64,000 nt of DNA from Ephemerocybe angulata (Eukaryota; Basidiomycota; Agaricomycetes; Agaricales; Psathyrellaceae), in assembly GCA_013368325.1 (NCBI GenBank), contig JAACJK010000073.1, forward strand, positions 1-64,000. The letters are read 5' to 3'. This document shows, piece after piece, positions 24,684 through 36,269 of this stretch. Within the stretch, counting starts at the first letter, position 1; every line of letters starts with the position of its first letter. The notes beneath the pieces were generated by a model that saw nothing but the letters and a program-made list of their open reading frames with translations, was not told the origin of the DNA and did not search any database. Both the position numbers and the translations under genes were made by a program.

Positions 24684-26190
24684 ATGTCACAACGGTGGTG
24701 GAAGAGGTAGCTCGCAAACGTCCGGAATTCGGGCATCCCTGAGTTGACTTGCCCCGCTTTCAGATTTCGACCATATGGCCTCAGAGGTGGAGGGCGGGCA
24801 AAATCCTCTTTTTGGTCGCCAGGTATACTCCGATGCTCTACATTGTCATGGACGTACTCAGTAGGTAATGTTACGCTGTGAGAAATATCCTCGTTAACTG
24901 AAAACAATGTTTACAGTCGGAAAACGAGTAAATTCACTTCTCTCTCCCAAGGCACGTTGCGCACGACACGCAGAACTTCAACTCATGCCACAACCCTGCT
25001 GATTTGGTGTTTCCAAGACTTGTCGGTGCTTGTACATTGGCTCCTACAGTACGTAGAGGACTTTTATGCTGAGAGAGAAGTTCCATTGACTCTTCCCAGT
25101 TGAACTGTGGGTTTCTAGCAGTGCATCCGAGCGTGAGCAGTTTTCGCCCCATGATTTTGGACATACATACATGACGTGCGACGCTACTTCCAGTCATTCT
25201 CGTCCTGTTCATCTACGCGCTTCTCGGCGCAAAGTTCAGATATTTAGCGGTGATGATATCATTTCAAACGGTATTGTTCACTTTCCCCCATTGCATCCGA
25301 AGCATTGAAAGATCTGCCTAGGTGTGCGTCATCGAGAACCTCGTCCTGACTCTTAGTTGGCTCGCGGAGGCTTCTCTCAGTAAGGCAACTTCCTTTATGC
25401 AAACGGGCTAATCTATAATATTGATTAGCACGCGGAACGTCCAGTATTGACCGTGAACTCGGATATGGCTGTACATGGACAACCCAGTTCTCAGAGGCTG
25501 CAATGAACGGCGCTGAGCTCTCAAAATATGTGGGGTTCATGAAGGCGATTGGTGAGTATCGCTGTGCATACTCATTTTTCATACTCATTTAACACATGAA
25601 ACGTTCTCAGTGACGGCAGCTTTAGCGCACATTACTCTCTACTTCCGCTACAGGAGGCAGACGGGCTCATTAATTCAGGTTATTCGTCGGGATGGTGGGC
25701 TCTACATTCTCTTTCTTACAGGTAAAATCCATGTTTGTGCCAATGGTCGTTGTGTGGCTAACTTGTCATGACCTTAGGAACACATTTAATAGGCACAGCT
25801 GTAGCAGCTTTCCACATGGTGCGGTCTTCAAAATTGTGCTGAGTTACTGAGATATTGAAGTCCGTCACAGGGACTTGGATCCTACAAGATACCTGCATCG
25901 TACGTCTCATCGCCCGGAACAGGGACCTGCTCGCTAATCAACACGAACTCGCAGTGCTCTTTCCAAGTATGCACTTTTTCTGTTCACTCCCTGATGGAGA
26001 AAGTGGTCTAAACTGGAGTATTTTAGTCTTCAGTTATACTCTGGGCCAATTCTCGGCTGTCGCCTTCTCCTCAACATGCACAGGATCGATGAAACGGAGA
26101 CCAGGTCCAGGATTTCTACACTCCTGTTTTTAACTCCTGAAACAAACCAGGACGGCGCTCATGCTGAAACGGTGGGTACTATCCGGAGTT
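24684..26190 (+). pseudogene. DUF6533-family membrane protein relic
   Basis: Four hallmark pieces of this Agaricomycete multi-helix family occur in the right order and strand: AGKILFLVARYTPMLY after TIWPQRW (24764-24860), VILVLFIYALLG (the usual RVYALYG helix, near 25194), SLIQVIRRDGGLYILFLTG (25660-25790, spanning an intron) and CRLLLNMHRIDE (near 26060), ending TIRS* at about 26190. The exon at 25500-25640 splices cleanly (GFMKAI|VTAALAHITLYF). I could not link the pieces into one open frame, the N-terminal helix is missing, and the segment at 24867-25190 does not look like the family. Probably decayed. Confidence 0.5.
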
Positions 26191-26448
26191 GACAGAGACA
26201 GCCCACCTTCGGTATCTAGGGGAGAATTACGAACCGTCTGGCGAACCAATTGTAACTACATTCTACAATTCTACACGTTGGTCTCTCAAGTGCGGCCTTA
26301 TCTTCTCCAAACACATGTACTGTGCAACGGGCCAAAGCGCAGAGCCACCCCATGGGATTGTTGGACGTACCAAGTGAGTGCTAATGCGAGAGTTGGCGGT
26401 TGGCAGGATAGGTTACAGAGGGCGTTACTGTGTACTTGTTTCGGGGAA

Positions 26449-26525
26449 GGGAACGCGATCGGCCTAAGCGCCGATTACGTCACCATCGCGTTTGTGCGCC
26501 TAGGGCTCATCTCCGTGTCCCGTCG
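26449..26525 (+). repeat. Dispersed element, copy at 26.4 kb
   Basis: Second copy of the roughly 75-bp sequence at 13787, with the same ATCGGCCTAAGCGCCGAT palindrome core. Shorter echoes occur near 56043 (ATCGGCCTAGGCGCC). Confidence 0.55.
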
Positions 26526-26744
26526 ACGTTAGCTACGTGAGGATCGACAGCGGAGGTCCGAGCCCCCTTCGCACCTAGAGCTGCGCTTTTCTCTTCATCG
26601 GATGTCCATTTTTCGTGCTGAATAGGGTGTGTTACGATATCCCGAGTGGATGAGCGTTTCACCTTTCTAGAGAGTGCGGAGATTAGGGTTGAACAGCTGA
26701 AGGTTCGTTCATTCGTTTATTCGCTCATCTCATCGAAGAAGTCA

Positions 26745-27500
26745 TCGTCGTCCGAGTCCAGTGATACCCGCGACAAGCTTGAGGGCGAGCGAGCGACTCC
26801 ACCTCGAGACTCGGAGGCTAAAGCAGCAGGGCGTACTGCCCAAAGACGTGGCGGAGAGGAGTTCGAGGGTTACAGGGTAGCGGGATCAGGGCACTCAGGT
26901 CTGTGCGATCGGCGAGCGTCAGTCCGTCGAGACGGTGGAAGTGGGATTTAATCGTAGGCGAAGTCGCAGTGGGAGTAGGAGTCTTGAGTTTGCGTCACAT
27001 TCCAAGGCAGGTTCAGGAGGGGGAGTTCGGTGACATTGTTGACGTACCGAGGGGCAGCGTACCGTCGGTACCGGAGGAGGACCGTCGAGGATGCGGGAGA
27101 CATGGATGGAGGGATATCCTGTACGCTGGGTCTGGGGCGAGTTGTTGAGGGAGTGGGAGTGTTGTGACCGACGAGCGGAGTCGTTCGGCGTCGTCGTCGT
27201 CGAGAGGAGGGGAAGGGGCCCGGACGGCGGGTCGGAGGAGTGTGCCCGCCGGTATCCCCTTGGCGAACGAGGTGTCGTTTCACCGACCCTTTCGACGAGT
27301 CAGTTCGCAGAAGCGCTGATGTAGAAGCCTAAGGCTAAGAAGTTCGAGTCGAATCTAAAGTCCTCGACGGTGACGGAGGGAGCTCCAGAACATCCCAGTC
27401 ACTTTCTATCGAGTCTCCCAACTCGTCATCGTTCGCCGACTCCTCAACTAAACACTTCGATCAAGGTCTCGGATTCTTCGATGCCGAGGATATGGTACTG
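26745..27500 (+). pseudogene. Decayed copy of the Ser/Arg-rich gene at 33.1 kb
   Basis: Runs parallel to 33290-34075: GCGAGCGACTCCACCTCG, GAGGCTAAAGCAGCAGGGC, GTGCGATCGGCGAGCGT, GTTGACGTACCGAGG, TCGCCGACTCC and GGATTCTTCGATGCCGAGGA appear in the same order. The reading frame is broken many times by indels and stops. This copy reads GGTGACATTGTTGACGTACC where the other has an in-frame stop, which helps infer the ancestral frame. Confidence 0.65.
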
Positions 27501-28461
27501 CCTGCGACTGTGCTGGCGACGCCTCCGAGGATACCGTGCTTTGTGTAGGGGTTATCCCTCTAGTTCTCCGACTCATATGTGGTGGTCAACCGCCGTTGGT
27601 TTACACTGGCATATTGTTTGTTAGATACGAATTGCCCAGCTTCGGCATACCTATCTCCATTGTCAGTGCTGGAAATGCATGTTGCTCCAGTTCTGTTACT
27701 GTCCTTATTTCCTGGTGGTGAGCGTGCCGCGGAGTGTGCAAAGAACTGGCATCGGGTCCTTGGTGTAAGGCGTGCGGCGGGAGGGAGCGCACTAGCAATC
27801 ACAGGCAGGAATCCGGTGGAATATAGGGTCCCGAATGGGAGAGCGTGAAGAAGTTATAACTCTCACACTTCGAGTTACGCTCGCGTGGCAATGAAAAATG
27901 TGGCATGTATAATACTGCGCAGGGTCTACATAGTGAAACGAAGTCCTTCTAAGAGCCACTATCTTCTTCCCAGGTTCATACTTCGCCTCCCCGAGATTCC
28001 GAGCGGACCAGCGCGTGCCACCATACTTCAGCATCCACCTCGTCGCCTTGTAAAGCTCAGGGATCTTCTTGGTCGCCCCTCTTCTCTGAGATTGTACTCA
28101 GTTGTGCTGGGACTGAGGCCGGAGACAACCCATGTGCCTTTAACGCTGTGGGACTCGGGAGAACGTGACGTCGCGACTCGGGCTCCGCGCTTCGTTGCAT
28201 GACAGCGATGAGGGGCGGAGCAAGAACGTTGGCGCACATCGAAGATCCCCACCGTCGATTCCACTACGCACGGACCAGCGCAAACTGAGGCTCAGTTCTT
28301 AGAGTATGCCCTGAGCATCTTCTCCATTCTATTTACGCAAAGTAACAATTCCAAAAATACACATCTTATGTCTACATATATCATTTTCCTCGCTATCGAA
28401 GTGAGCGCCTTGCGGGCGCCTATCCGACGTCATCGTCATCTTCGCATCAAGTTGTAGTAGC
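27501..28461. other. Intergenic; contains one copy of a short duplicated tract
   Basis: No gene recognised. 28275-28355 (CTGAGGCTCAGTTCTTAGAG and on) recurs at 30520-30595. This is the 3' flank of the SDR gene. Confidence 0.45.
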
Positions 28462-29954
28462 CTAAAGCTTCAAGTTCCTTTCTGCTGCCCATCGCAACGT
28501 GTCTCGGGTAGTCTCCTCCTTCGTGCGATATTTCATCCCAAGAATCCTCTTCTCCTTGGCAGTATTAAAATAAATCTCCGAGGCCAGCTCGTCCTTCGTG
28601 GTCTCCAGCGTGCCCTCAGGAAAGGTCCTTCCAGGATAAAACTCGGCCCCCGCTTTGTTCGCGAGGTCGACTACAAAGGGGTTCAAATAAGCCTTCGTCC
28701 TCTCATGGATAAAGCGGTACTCACACCACTCATTGAGAAAGAACGTTCCCTCCGACACAATAATCCGCTCTCCCCCCGCCTCCGCCGTCTCCATAGCGCG
28801 CACATGCGCCTCGGCAATGTCGCGTACGTCGACCCAGCCGTTCGGAATCGAGAGTGTCATCACATCGGGTTTGGAGCTGGGTTCGATGACACTGTCCCAC
28901 CATAGTTTGAGGGTCGAGGGGAGGTCTGAAGCGGATTTGGGGGGTTGGATTGCGGGCTAGAGAAAGGGGGTGGGTGGGTGAGTTAGTGAGCTGGTGGGGT
29001 GGAGTGAGGTGGAGAGGGGTGGAGAGTGGGGGGGAGAGGGGACGGACGTACGCCGAAGACTAGAGAGGGGTTTATCACGGAAATGTCCCATTGAACTTCA
29101 GATCTGTGGGCGTTGTAGAACTCCCAGGCAGCTACATATATATCAAACGATGTGTCAGTGATGGTATTCGACAGACCACAGCAAGTACACATAGCAATTT
29201 GTGCACACCTTTTTCAGCCATGACCTTCGAAGCCCCGTATACAGTCATCGGATCCGTCTTACTACCAAGTCTCTCGACTTCAGAAACGTATTGGGTGTTC
29301 CAGTCATCTTCACTAAACGTCCTCGCCCCGGGACTCGGTGTCCACAGTGCTGCGACGCTGGAGGTTATCACGATGCGCTTCAGTTTGTATGAGCTGTCTC
29401 GTTGACTTGACAAAGGATAGTTTAGCGTGGGTTCGTGTTTTGTCAAAGGAGCGAGGTACCTGGCACGCAGTGCGCTCTTGAGAACTCCGAGCGTGCCATC
29501 GATGGCTGGCTGGATCGTTTCTTTGCGATAATTTAGAGTTTATGGAATTCGTTGGGTATCAAGAGGATGTTAAACGTACCTTGGGGGTCGGTCAAGCTGG
29601 GGTTCGGCACTGGCGACGCTACATGCACAACGGCATCCACTCCGAGGATCACTTCATCAAATGCACCATCCTATAATATTGATAAGTAAAGACATTTGGC
29701 CCCTTCCGCTCACGTACTTTGACAATGTCTGCGATTACAACGGATTCAACTGCAACGTCATCTGAATCCTTCTTGCCACCTTCTTCATTTATGTGTTTAA
29801 GGAGATCATATTTGAGGGATGCGCCTTTCTCTGTGGAGCGCACTACGGCTTTGACGCTGTGGCCGCGGGCGAGGACGGTGGCTATTACCTGGGCGCCGAG
29901 GTAGCCTGTACCACCGGTGACGAGGATCGTGGATGGTGATGTTATGGGGGACAT
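28462..29954 (-). CDS. NAD(P)-dependent reductase, extended SDR (aldehyde/flavonol reductase-like)
   Basis: Seven exons (29954-29718, 29670-29580, 29520-29460, 29393-29209, 29131-29052, 28956-28725, 28670-28462) give 364 residues with matching phases. The Rossmann start ILVTGGTGYLGAQV carries TGxxGxxG near residues 13-19. VVHVASPV and VITSSVAALW are typical of the dihydroflavonol/cinnamoyl-CoA reductase-like branch that includes yeast Gre2-type enzymes. The catalytic YxxxK is YGASK (about Tyr182, Lys186). NPSLVFG and GWVDVRDIAEAHVRAM follow. The frame stays open through the last intron (28724-28671), but the spliced reading NEWFDLANKAG fits the family better. Predicted to reduce a small carbonyl in the cytosol with NADPH; the substrate cannot be told. 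Confidence 0.88.
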
Positions 29955-31689
29955 TGCGCGGTATCTGGTTCGAAGTGATTAGTTCATGCTTCTCTTTTAA
30001 GGAATTCACTTATGCCCGGTGTCGGCCATTGATTACTCACTATACAGAGCACGCCGCCCGTTCAAGTCGGCCGGAGTTATTCAGCAAGTGTCTATATTAT
30101 GGCACTGCATGACTTTCCGCAGGCCTTCGACAGCCAATGAACCGTCCAACAAAACACAATTCTGAGGAAGCCGTGATGGCCGTGTTCAGGGAAGGAAGGT
30201 GGAGTGTTAGGCGAGCTCGAAAGGGAAGAGAAGTCTTAACCATTCTTTTAGACGGGGAGGATAGATGCCATGGGAAAATGGTACTTATGGCGACCGACGA
30301 GTATGGTAAGGATTTGCTATTTTGGACTTTGGAAGATGACATTGCAACCCACTCGACTTTGTCTGCCGTCACTTACAGTGCGACCCCAGGTCGGTCATTC
30401 TGTTCATACATACACAGCCAGAGAATCACGCTTGTGAGCTGCGGGGGCGATTACAGCCAGACCGTAAGTTGACTGTGCGCCACCACTAAAGTATTGACCG
30501 CGGGACACGGGCCTGCGCAAGCTGAGGCTTGACAGTTCTTAGAGTATGCTCTGAGCATCTACTCCATTCGATTTATGCAAAGTAACGATTCCAAAGATCC
30601 AAGGCTCACCATTGCAATCCATTACAAACTTAGCACTATTAGTGAAGTTCGTCTCCCCTTCCTCCATTACTTAGCCCTCGGTGAGGGCGCTGTGACGCCG
30701 ATCAGACAATCATCACAATGCCTCACCCGAGGTCTCGCCTCCATGTTACATGTACAAACCTCCGGGACTATGTCTCTCCGAAGACCGTCTAGCTGAGTCA
30801 GTCTACTCGTATACTTTCTCCGATTTCCGAGAGTACTAATGCAAATTTGGATGTTTCATCCTTGAAGTATCATCCCTGTCGTGGTCTTTTACTTGACATG
30901 CGACTATTTCCTTTTCATCTCTTACTCTAGTCCATATGGCTAAGCCTCATCCCACTGGCCCACATCTACCTCCCACAACTAGTCGACATAGTATCGTTTG
31001 TTAACCCCCAACTATTCTAGATAGACATGTACTGCGATAGCCCATGGTCTGCAATACCTTCTGAGCGCCTATTTATGATAAATCCCCTTTGCTGCGTAGA
31101 CAAGTAGGATCCCGCAATGTTGAGGGAGGTAAGCGACCCGTCCAGTCCAACCACAGTACGGGGTCCAATATGCCGCAAATATACTCATACCTCGGTATGA
31201 TCTCGCACCATAATTCCTACATAGCTGGACATTTCGCCTCGAATTAACGATTGACGTCCCTTCTTCCCCGACTCCACGAAGTGGGGGAGGGTCCTGTTGC
31301 GTCAAAACGGCCACACTGCAGGCAGGGTGGAATACATCCCGAGAATTTATTGTCCTCAGGATTTGATTGAGCATCCTAAATCCACCATCATGCCTGCACC
31401 GTTGATGTAGCTTGTCAGTCATCGAAAATCTGAAAAACACTATGCCCGAAAAATGGATCGCTTGTCAGTGATTTAAGATTCAACCACTGAGGGGATCGTC
31501 TGTTCCCATGGCTACTCCCTCAAAAAAGTATGATACACTCTGCAGAGATATTCTACATAAGCATGTTGTCTTATACTCCGGCCGTATCACTTCTTATATT
31601 GAGTATCACCCATCCCTTGTATTCTCGGAATACAAGGTATCCTAGATTTTAAATCCCCGAGACCATCTAACGGACATCACATTCCCCTC
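29955..31689. other. Intergenic; duplicated tract and unsupported frames
   Basis: 30520-30595 repeats the SDR 3' flank (28275-28355) in the same orientation. A plus-strand frame at 30137-30472 (111 codons), head-to-head with the SDR gene, has no domain I recognise and an overlapping long frame on the other strand, so I do not call it. Confidence 0.4.
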
Positions 31690-32368
31690 GTAGATTATGC
31701 ATTATGGGCTGCCTGCAGTGCCAGTTTCCTGCCAACTGACATGGAAAGCGTGCGAATTCTCCGCCATCCCTGGCTTTCTCCCATTCCTCTCCATTCTATT
31801 CGATGTCATGGGTTCACTGCTTCCAAATTTATGTTCCGTGATCCGCACCGACGCCATGTTCTCTCTCCCTCGATGTCTACTACTGTCATTCAGAAGCAGC
31901 CTTCTTGAGTTGCACGTATTCTCGACATTGAGGACTGTCCTCCGTTTGACGCCCGCACTCCACTGAAGATTATCCTTCATTTGATGGCCCTCTCTACTAC
32001 CCTCTGATCTCTTTTCTCGTCCACAATGCCTGGCTCACTACCTCGTCCATACCTTCGAAGTTCGCCAGCTTGTCGTGTTGTCACGGTGCAAATCGAAGTA
32101 CTCTGAGCCTGACGTCTATGGGCTACTCGATAGTGACTATTCTTTCCTCTCGTTAGACTACACAGCCCTCTCAGAGTGTCTGAAGGCCCTTTCTCTAAGT
32201 GATCTCCGCCGCTTATGTGTGCGCCACTGTGGAAATCATGGTGCTTGGCTAAAGTTGAGGAAGCCTGATTTTCATAATATATTTTGTGATTATAGTCACT
32301 GGGCAATTGTTGGGCAATTGAACGAAAAGTTTCGGAAACATCGGCATCTATCGCAGCTTAAACCATGA
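31690..32368 (+). pseudogene. Possible F-box/LRR-type relic
   Basis: Several short frames look like the LRR part of fungal F-box proteins: DIEDCPPFDARTPLKIILHL near 31920, and a 97-codon frame ending at 32368 with ALSECLKALSLSDLRRLCVR. They are in different frames separated by stops. No F-box seen. Weak call. Confidence 0.25.
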
Positions 32369-33086
32369 TTTTTAAAGTCGCCCTCAGTCTCGGGAGTCGG
32401 GGATTGGCGCCGCTTCGCGACGCCGCTATTCACCATCCTCGCTGCCAACCAGGTCGTTCGGCCAACCACGCCAGATAAGATAAGATCCGCGATCGTGGGA
32501 GTCTCCTTCCCCAACCAACGATCTCTGCTGACAGTGGTCGCTCCTCCAGGTTTATCTCCTGCCTCCATGTACTCAACGGTCGTCGACGAGGAGGATCGTT
32601 CGACTTGTGCTCGTGCCCCTTGGTCTTGAATTTTCTGGCTACGCTTCCTGGATACAGACATTCGAGGTGGGCGGTCGTGAGGATGCCCCAGTTTGCGGCA
32701 GGTTGGTATGTCGGCTCTTCCCACTTTGCGAAGTAGCTAACTGCCGCCTGGCTATAGCGGATAATCTAACATACCCATATTTCGACTAATTCGGGTGGTA
32801 AATCGACCACAGACTGAATCCCGAGCGGCTGAGCAACTCGTCCGACTCCACTTATACGGTATACCCCAGTATGTGCCCTTGCCCACTGCTCGAACTGCGG
32901 AACACTCGATACTGAGAACGTTATCTACTATAGGACTAACCCACCCGATCTGGCTAGCCCTGGTGAACTACCGCTGACCCGTCGATTGCGGTAGCTGCGG
33001 GAATACACACCTCGAGGTACCATGCCTAGCTGGGGACACCGTCTAGACGTACGTTCCCTTACCCACCCACCTGTGTCCCGACATAA
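32369..33086. other. Intergenic, no gene recognised
   Basis: Reading frames on both strands up to about 140 codons, none with a recognisable domain or consistent splicing. Confidence 0.4.
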
Positions 33087-34254
33087 ATGGACGTCTATAC
33101 CCCACAGCTCGCCTCCGCACCTCGCCATATACTATGTCACATCCCGCGATGCCGTCTCTCCCCCTCGACGATCCCTCGCCCGGCGGCCACACTGACCCCA
33201 CCGTCCGACACTTCCCATCGCCCTTTTCTCCTGCATCCCCAGCCCCGTTGCTTCCACATCTACTTGCATCCCATGTCTCCCAATCCGACGACAACCTCAA
33301 CAGCCAGGGATCTTCCACCCCACCTCGAGCGCGAGCGACTCCACCTCGGGAGGCTAAAGCAGCAGGGCATCCTGCCCAGGCGAGGAGTTCCAGGGGTTCC
33401 AGGCATTGGCTCCGCTGCTGCACTCGGACGTGTGCGATCGGCGAGCGTTAGTTCGTCAACTGGAATTGGGAGTGGGAGTCGAAGCCAGAGCGGTACTAGT
33501 CGTAGTTGGGGCGGGAGTAGGACGAGGAGGTCGAATTCGAGGCCGGTTCAGGAGGAGGAGTTCGCAATTGGGAGTTCGGCGACTTAGTTGACGTACCGAG
33601 GACCGGAGGAAGACGAGGACGCCCTTGACCTGGATGGAGGGATGTACGCTGGATCTGGGAGGAGGAGTTATGCTGCGAAGAGGGCGACTAGTCGAGGGAG
33701 TGTGAGCGTTGTGAGCGACGAGCGGAGTCCATTGAAGGATCCGCTGTGGATGCGTTCCAGAACGGGGTCGGGCTCGGCGTCATCGTCATCGGGAGATGGC
33801 GAAGGGGCTCGGTTGGCGGGTCGGAGGAGCGTGCCCAGTACCGCCTTGGCGAATGAAGTGTCGTTCGACCCTCTCTCGGCGAGCCAGTTCGCGGAAGTGC
33901 CGATGGCGAAACGAAAGGTCAAGACGTCCAAGTCGAAGACTTCGAGGACGATGGCGAGCTCAAGAACGTCCCAGGCACTTTCCATGGCATCGCCCATCTC
34001 GCCATCGTTCGCCGACTCCCCAGCCATACACGTCGAACTTGAAGTTCTCGGGTTCTTCGACGCCGAGGAGGGAGCGTGCGGCGAGTAGGGCTGGCGCGAC
34101 CGATGCTGGGTCGAGTGGGCGGGGTGATAGAGAGCGGAGTAACGGGTTCCCATCGACAGGATTTGGGAGGGCGAGGCGGGCGACTGGGGCGAGTGAGCGG
34201 GATGCTGTCGCGTTATTGGGTGCGAAGGGTGATGGAAGTGCGAGTGGGATCTGA
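33087..34254 (+). pseudogene. Ser/Arg-rich hypothetical gene with in-frame stop and frameshift
   Basis: A long frame starts at ATG 33087; an inner ATG gives MSPNPTTTSTARDLPPHL. It includes LERERLHLGRLKQQGILPR, Ser/Gly/Arg repeats and QEEEF, then a TAG at 33585-33587. It continues in frame as TYRGPEEDEDALDLDGGMY, Ser/Lys-rich sequence and LGFFDAEEG before closing at 34088. The natural continuation RAASRAGATDAGSSGRGDR...GDGSASGI* lies in another frame and ends at 34254. The stop and the frame change, plus the more decayed copy at 26745, suggest a small family now degenerating. An intron spanning the stop cannot be excluded. No known domain; strongly disordered composition. Confidence 0.5.
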
Positions 34255-34887
34255 GTCGTGACCCAAGTGCGGCTCATCCTTCGCTTTGTCCACCGTGTAT
34301 ACCCAAGCTGTGTATAAAGCCTGTCGCTTGCGACGACGCATTCCACGTTATGATTATTATCTTATACCATGTAATTTTCAATGTAGACTTGTGCTAGGAC
34401 CTAATCTTTTCAAGTTTATCCCTCACAAGTACCGGATCGGCGGATCCTCACAAAGCCTAACACACGTCTTACTTATGTTCGAACTCGTCAGCACACCGGT
34501 TGAGCCGAGGTTGGGCGAGAGTTTACATCGCTATAGAGTAGTAGTATAGACAAGCTACTCTATAGGCTTTCCGTGTGTGCCGGTGGTTTGACAATTCAAG
34601 CTGCCTTGAACTGCCAAATGCATGTCACTATGTAGGTGGCGGCACGACACGACGCTGGATGTCGTTAGGTTTTGACTCGATGTATGGGTACCTCCTTTGG
34701 GACCATGAGCGGCCCATACAGTTGTGATCGCGGTCCTGACACAACTTTATTACAAGGCTTGTCATCGACACGAAACGTCTGTTGGTCAAAGCTTGCCTCC
34801 TCCCACTCCCCACTTCCAGGGCTCTTGCGAACCCTCGACCGCCTCAACTCCGAGTACCCGTGCAACCCTTCATATCTTGAATGAGAC
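34255..34887. other. Intergenic, upstream of the seven-helix protein gene
   Basis: No gene recognised. No convincing TATA within 100 bp of the ATG at 34888. Confidence 0.45.
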
Positions 34888-36269
34888 ATGGTTGTTTCCA
34901 CCAACACCGCAGACAGGGATAGGGCGGAGCAATACAACACTTTGCTGGCGTTTTGGCTTGGGGTGGGTCGTTGTTCTGTGGTGGGTGGTGCTCCACGGTG
35001 TGTGCTCATGCTGGCGTTATTCAGGCACTGGTGTACGGTACGTTCCTACCTTCCAGTTACTCTCCTCGTTAATACCAAACGCGTACTTTACCACAGGATT
35101 ATATTGCGTTCTATTCCTCCATTCTGTGAAGATAATGGCCCGGAGGCGACGATCGCATCGTACATGGCCAGCCATGGTACGTATCTGGCGGAACTATCGA
35201 TAGATTCATCTTGATACTGATTTTCAAAACACATCCTTTCATTCAACAGGTTTTCTCTTGTGCGACGTACCTCATCTTCATCCTCACAACGATTTACATG
35301 GGTAGGTCTCTCCGCTTCATATTTCACGCCTTCGCGTCTCTTGGTACTTTGCTGATGAAACAGGTCTCAACATCTCCCGGTTTCTCTACGCTTTCAGCCC
35401 GGAGTGGACAGAGGCTTCGAACGGGGAGCTTCCCATATACCACCTGCGAGACTACACCCCTAGCCAACGCTTCGCTAAGATGGTCATCATGGCTATCCTA
35501 ATATGGCTGGGCGATGCTTTAACGGTGAGTAGCTTCCGCTTCCTCTCAGTAACATCGCTCTAGGGGCTAAGCTTAGCGCTGTAGATATTCCGATGTTTCA
35601 TCATCTGGGATAAGAACTGGTGGGTCGTACTCGCCCCTATTGTCTTATGGACCTTCAGCGTTAGTACGTCATGATCTCCTTCATCCTTCCAGCATCGGTC
35701 ATCCCATTTGACAAATCGTCTTCCAGGCAACAGCTCCATCGTTACAATGGCATTTCATAACCCAAACACACTGCCTCCCCAACTAGTGAAGTCGTTGAAC
35801 GGGATCATCTTCCCGGTCAATATTGCGCTGATCTGCCTTACAACGGGCCTCATCACGTTCAGAATAGGGCGCCAGTATCGTCTCTCTCGCGCAGCCGGAC
35901 TACGCAGACACGGTCGAGGTGTTGGCCTGCTCACCATTATAAAGATTGTTGTGGAGAGCGCTATGATATTTGCTTTTCATCAAATATCCATTTGCATCGC
36001 CTTCTACATCGGTAACCCCGGGTTGAGACAAATCTTCAGCGAGACCCTCGTCTCGAGCATAGGTGCGTCCTTCATACCTTGCCCTCGTCTTAAATCAACA
36101 TTTGACAAGGCGCCCTTTGATCCACCATGACCCCATGACCCCAGGTGCCACGTTCGCGCTCATTACAATTCGTGTAGAAGACTCGAAGCACGAGGCGACA
36201 TCGCAGTACACCCTTCCCCACATATATAGTGCGAGGACGGTGTCCCGGCTGCGCGCAGGCACCATCTGA
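34888..36269 (+). CDS. Seven-helix membrane protein of an uncharacterised Agaricomycete family
   Basis: Eight exons (34888-34962, 35025-35037, 35097-35176, 35250-35301, 35364-35524, 35585-35663, 35727-36062, 36145-36269) give 306 residues with all phases consistent. Exon 2 is a 13-nt microexon. With it, helix 1 reads ALVYGLYCVLFLHSVKIMARR, a family-like start; without it the frame fails. Later helices include YLIFILTTIYMG, MVIMAILIWLGDALTIFRCF with IIWDKNWWVVLAPIVLW, VNIALICLTTGLITFRIGR, IIKIVVESAMIFAF and SIGATFALITIRVE. The GDAL...YR/FRC...W.NW...P pattern and the L.TTGLI..RI..R motif mark the family, which is GPCR-like and of unknown ligand. The tail after the last helix is short and polar. 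Confidence 0.85.

Noticed and set aside
28671..28724. Uninterrupted reading through this segment of the SDR gene (EYRFIHERTKAYLNPF)
   Set aside because: It has a GTGAGT donor and TTTGTAG acceptor in matching phase, and the spliced product NEWFDLANKAG aligns with the family, so I treat it as an intron.
30137..30472. 111-codon plus-strand frame divergent from the SDR gene
   Set aside because: Overlapped by an equally long minus-strand frame. No domain, signal peptide or splice support, so I could not tell either from chance.
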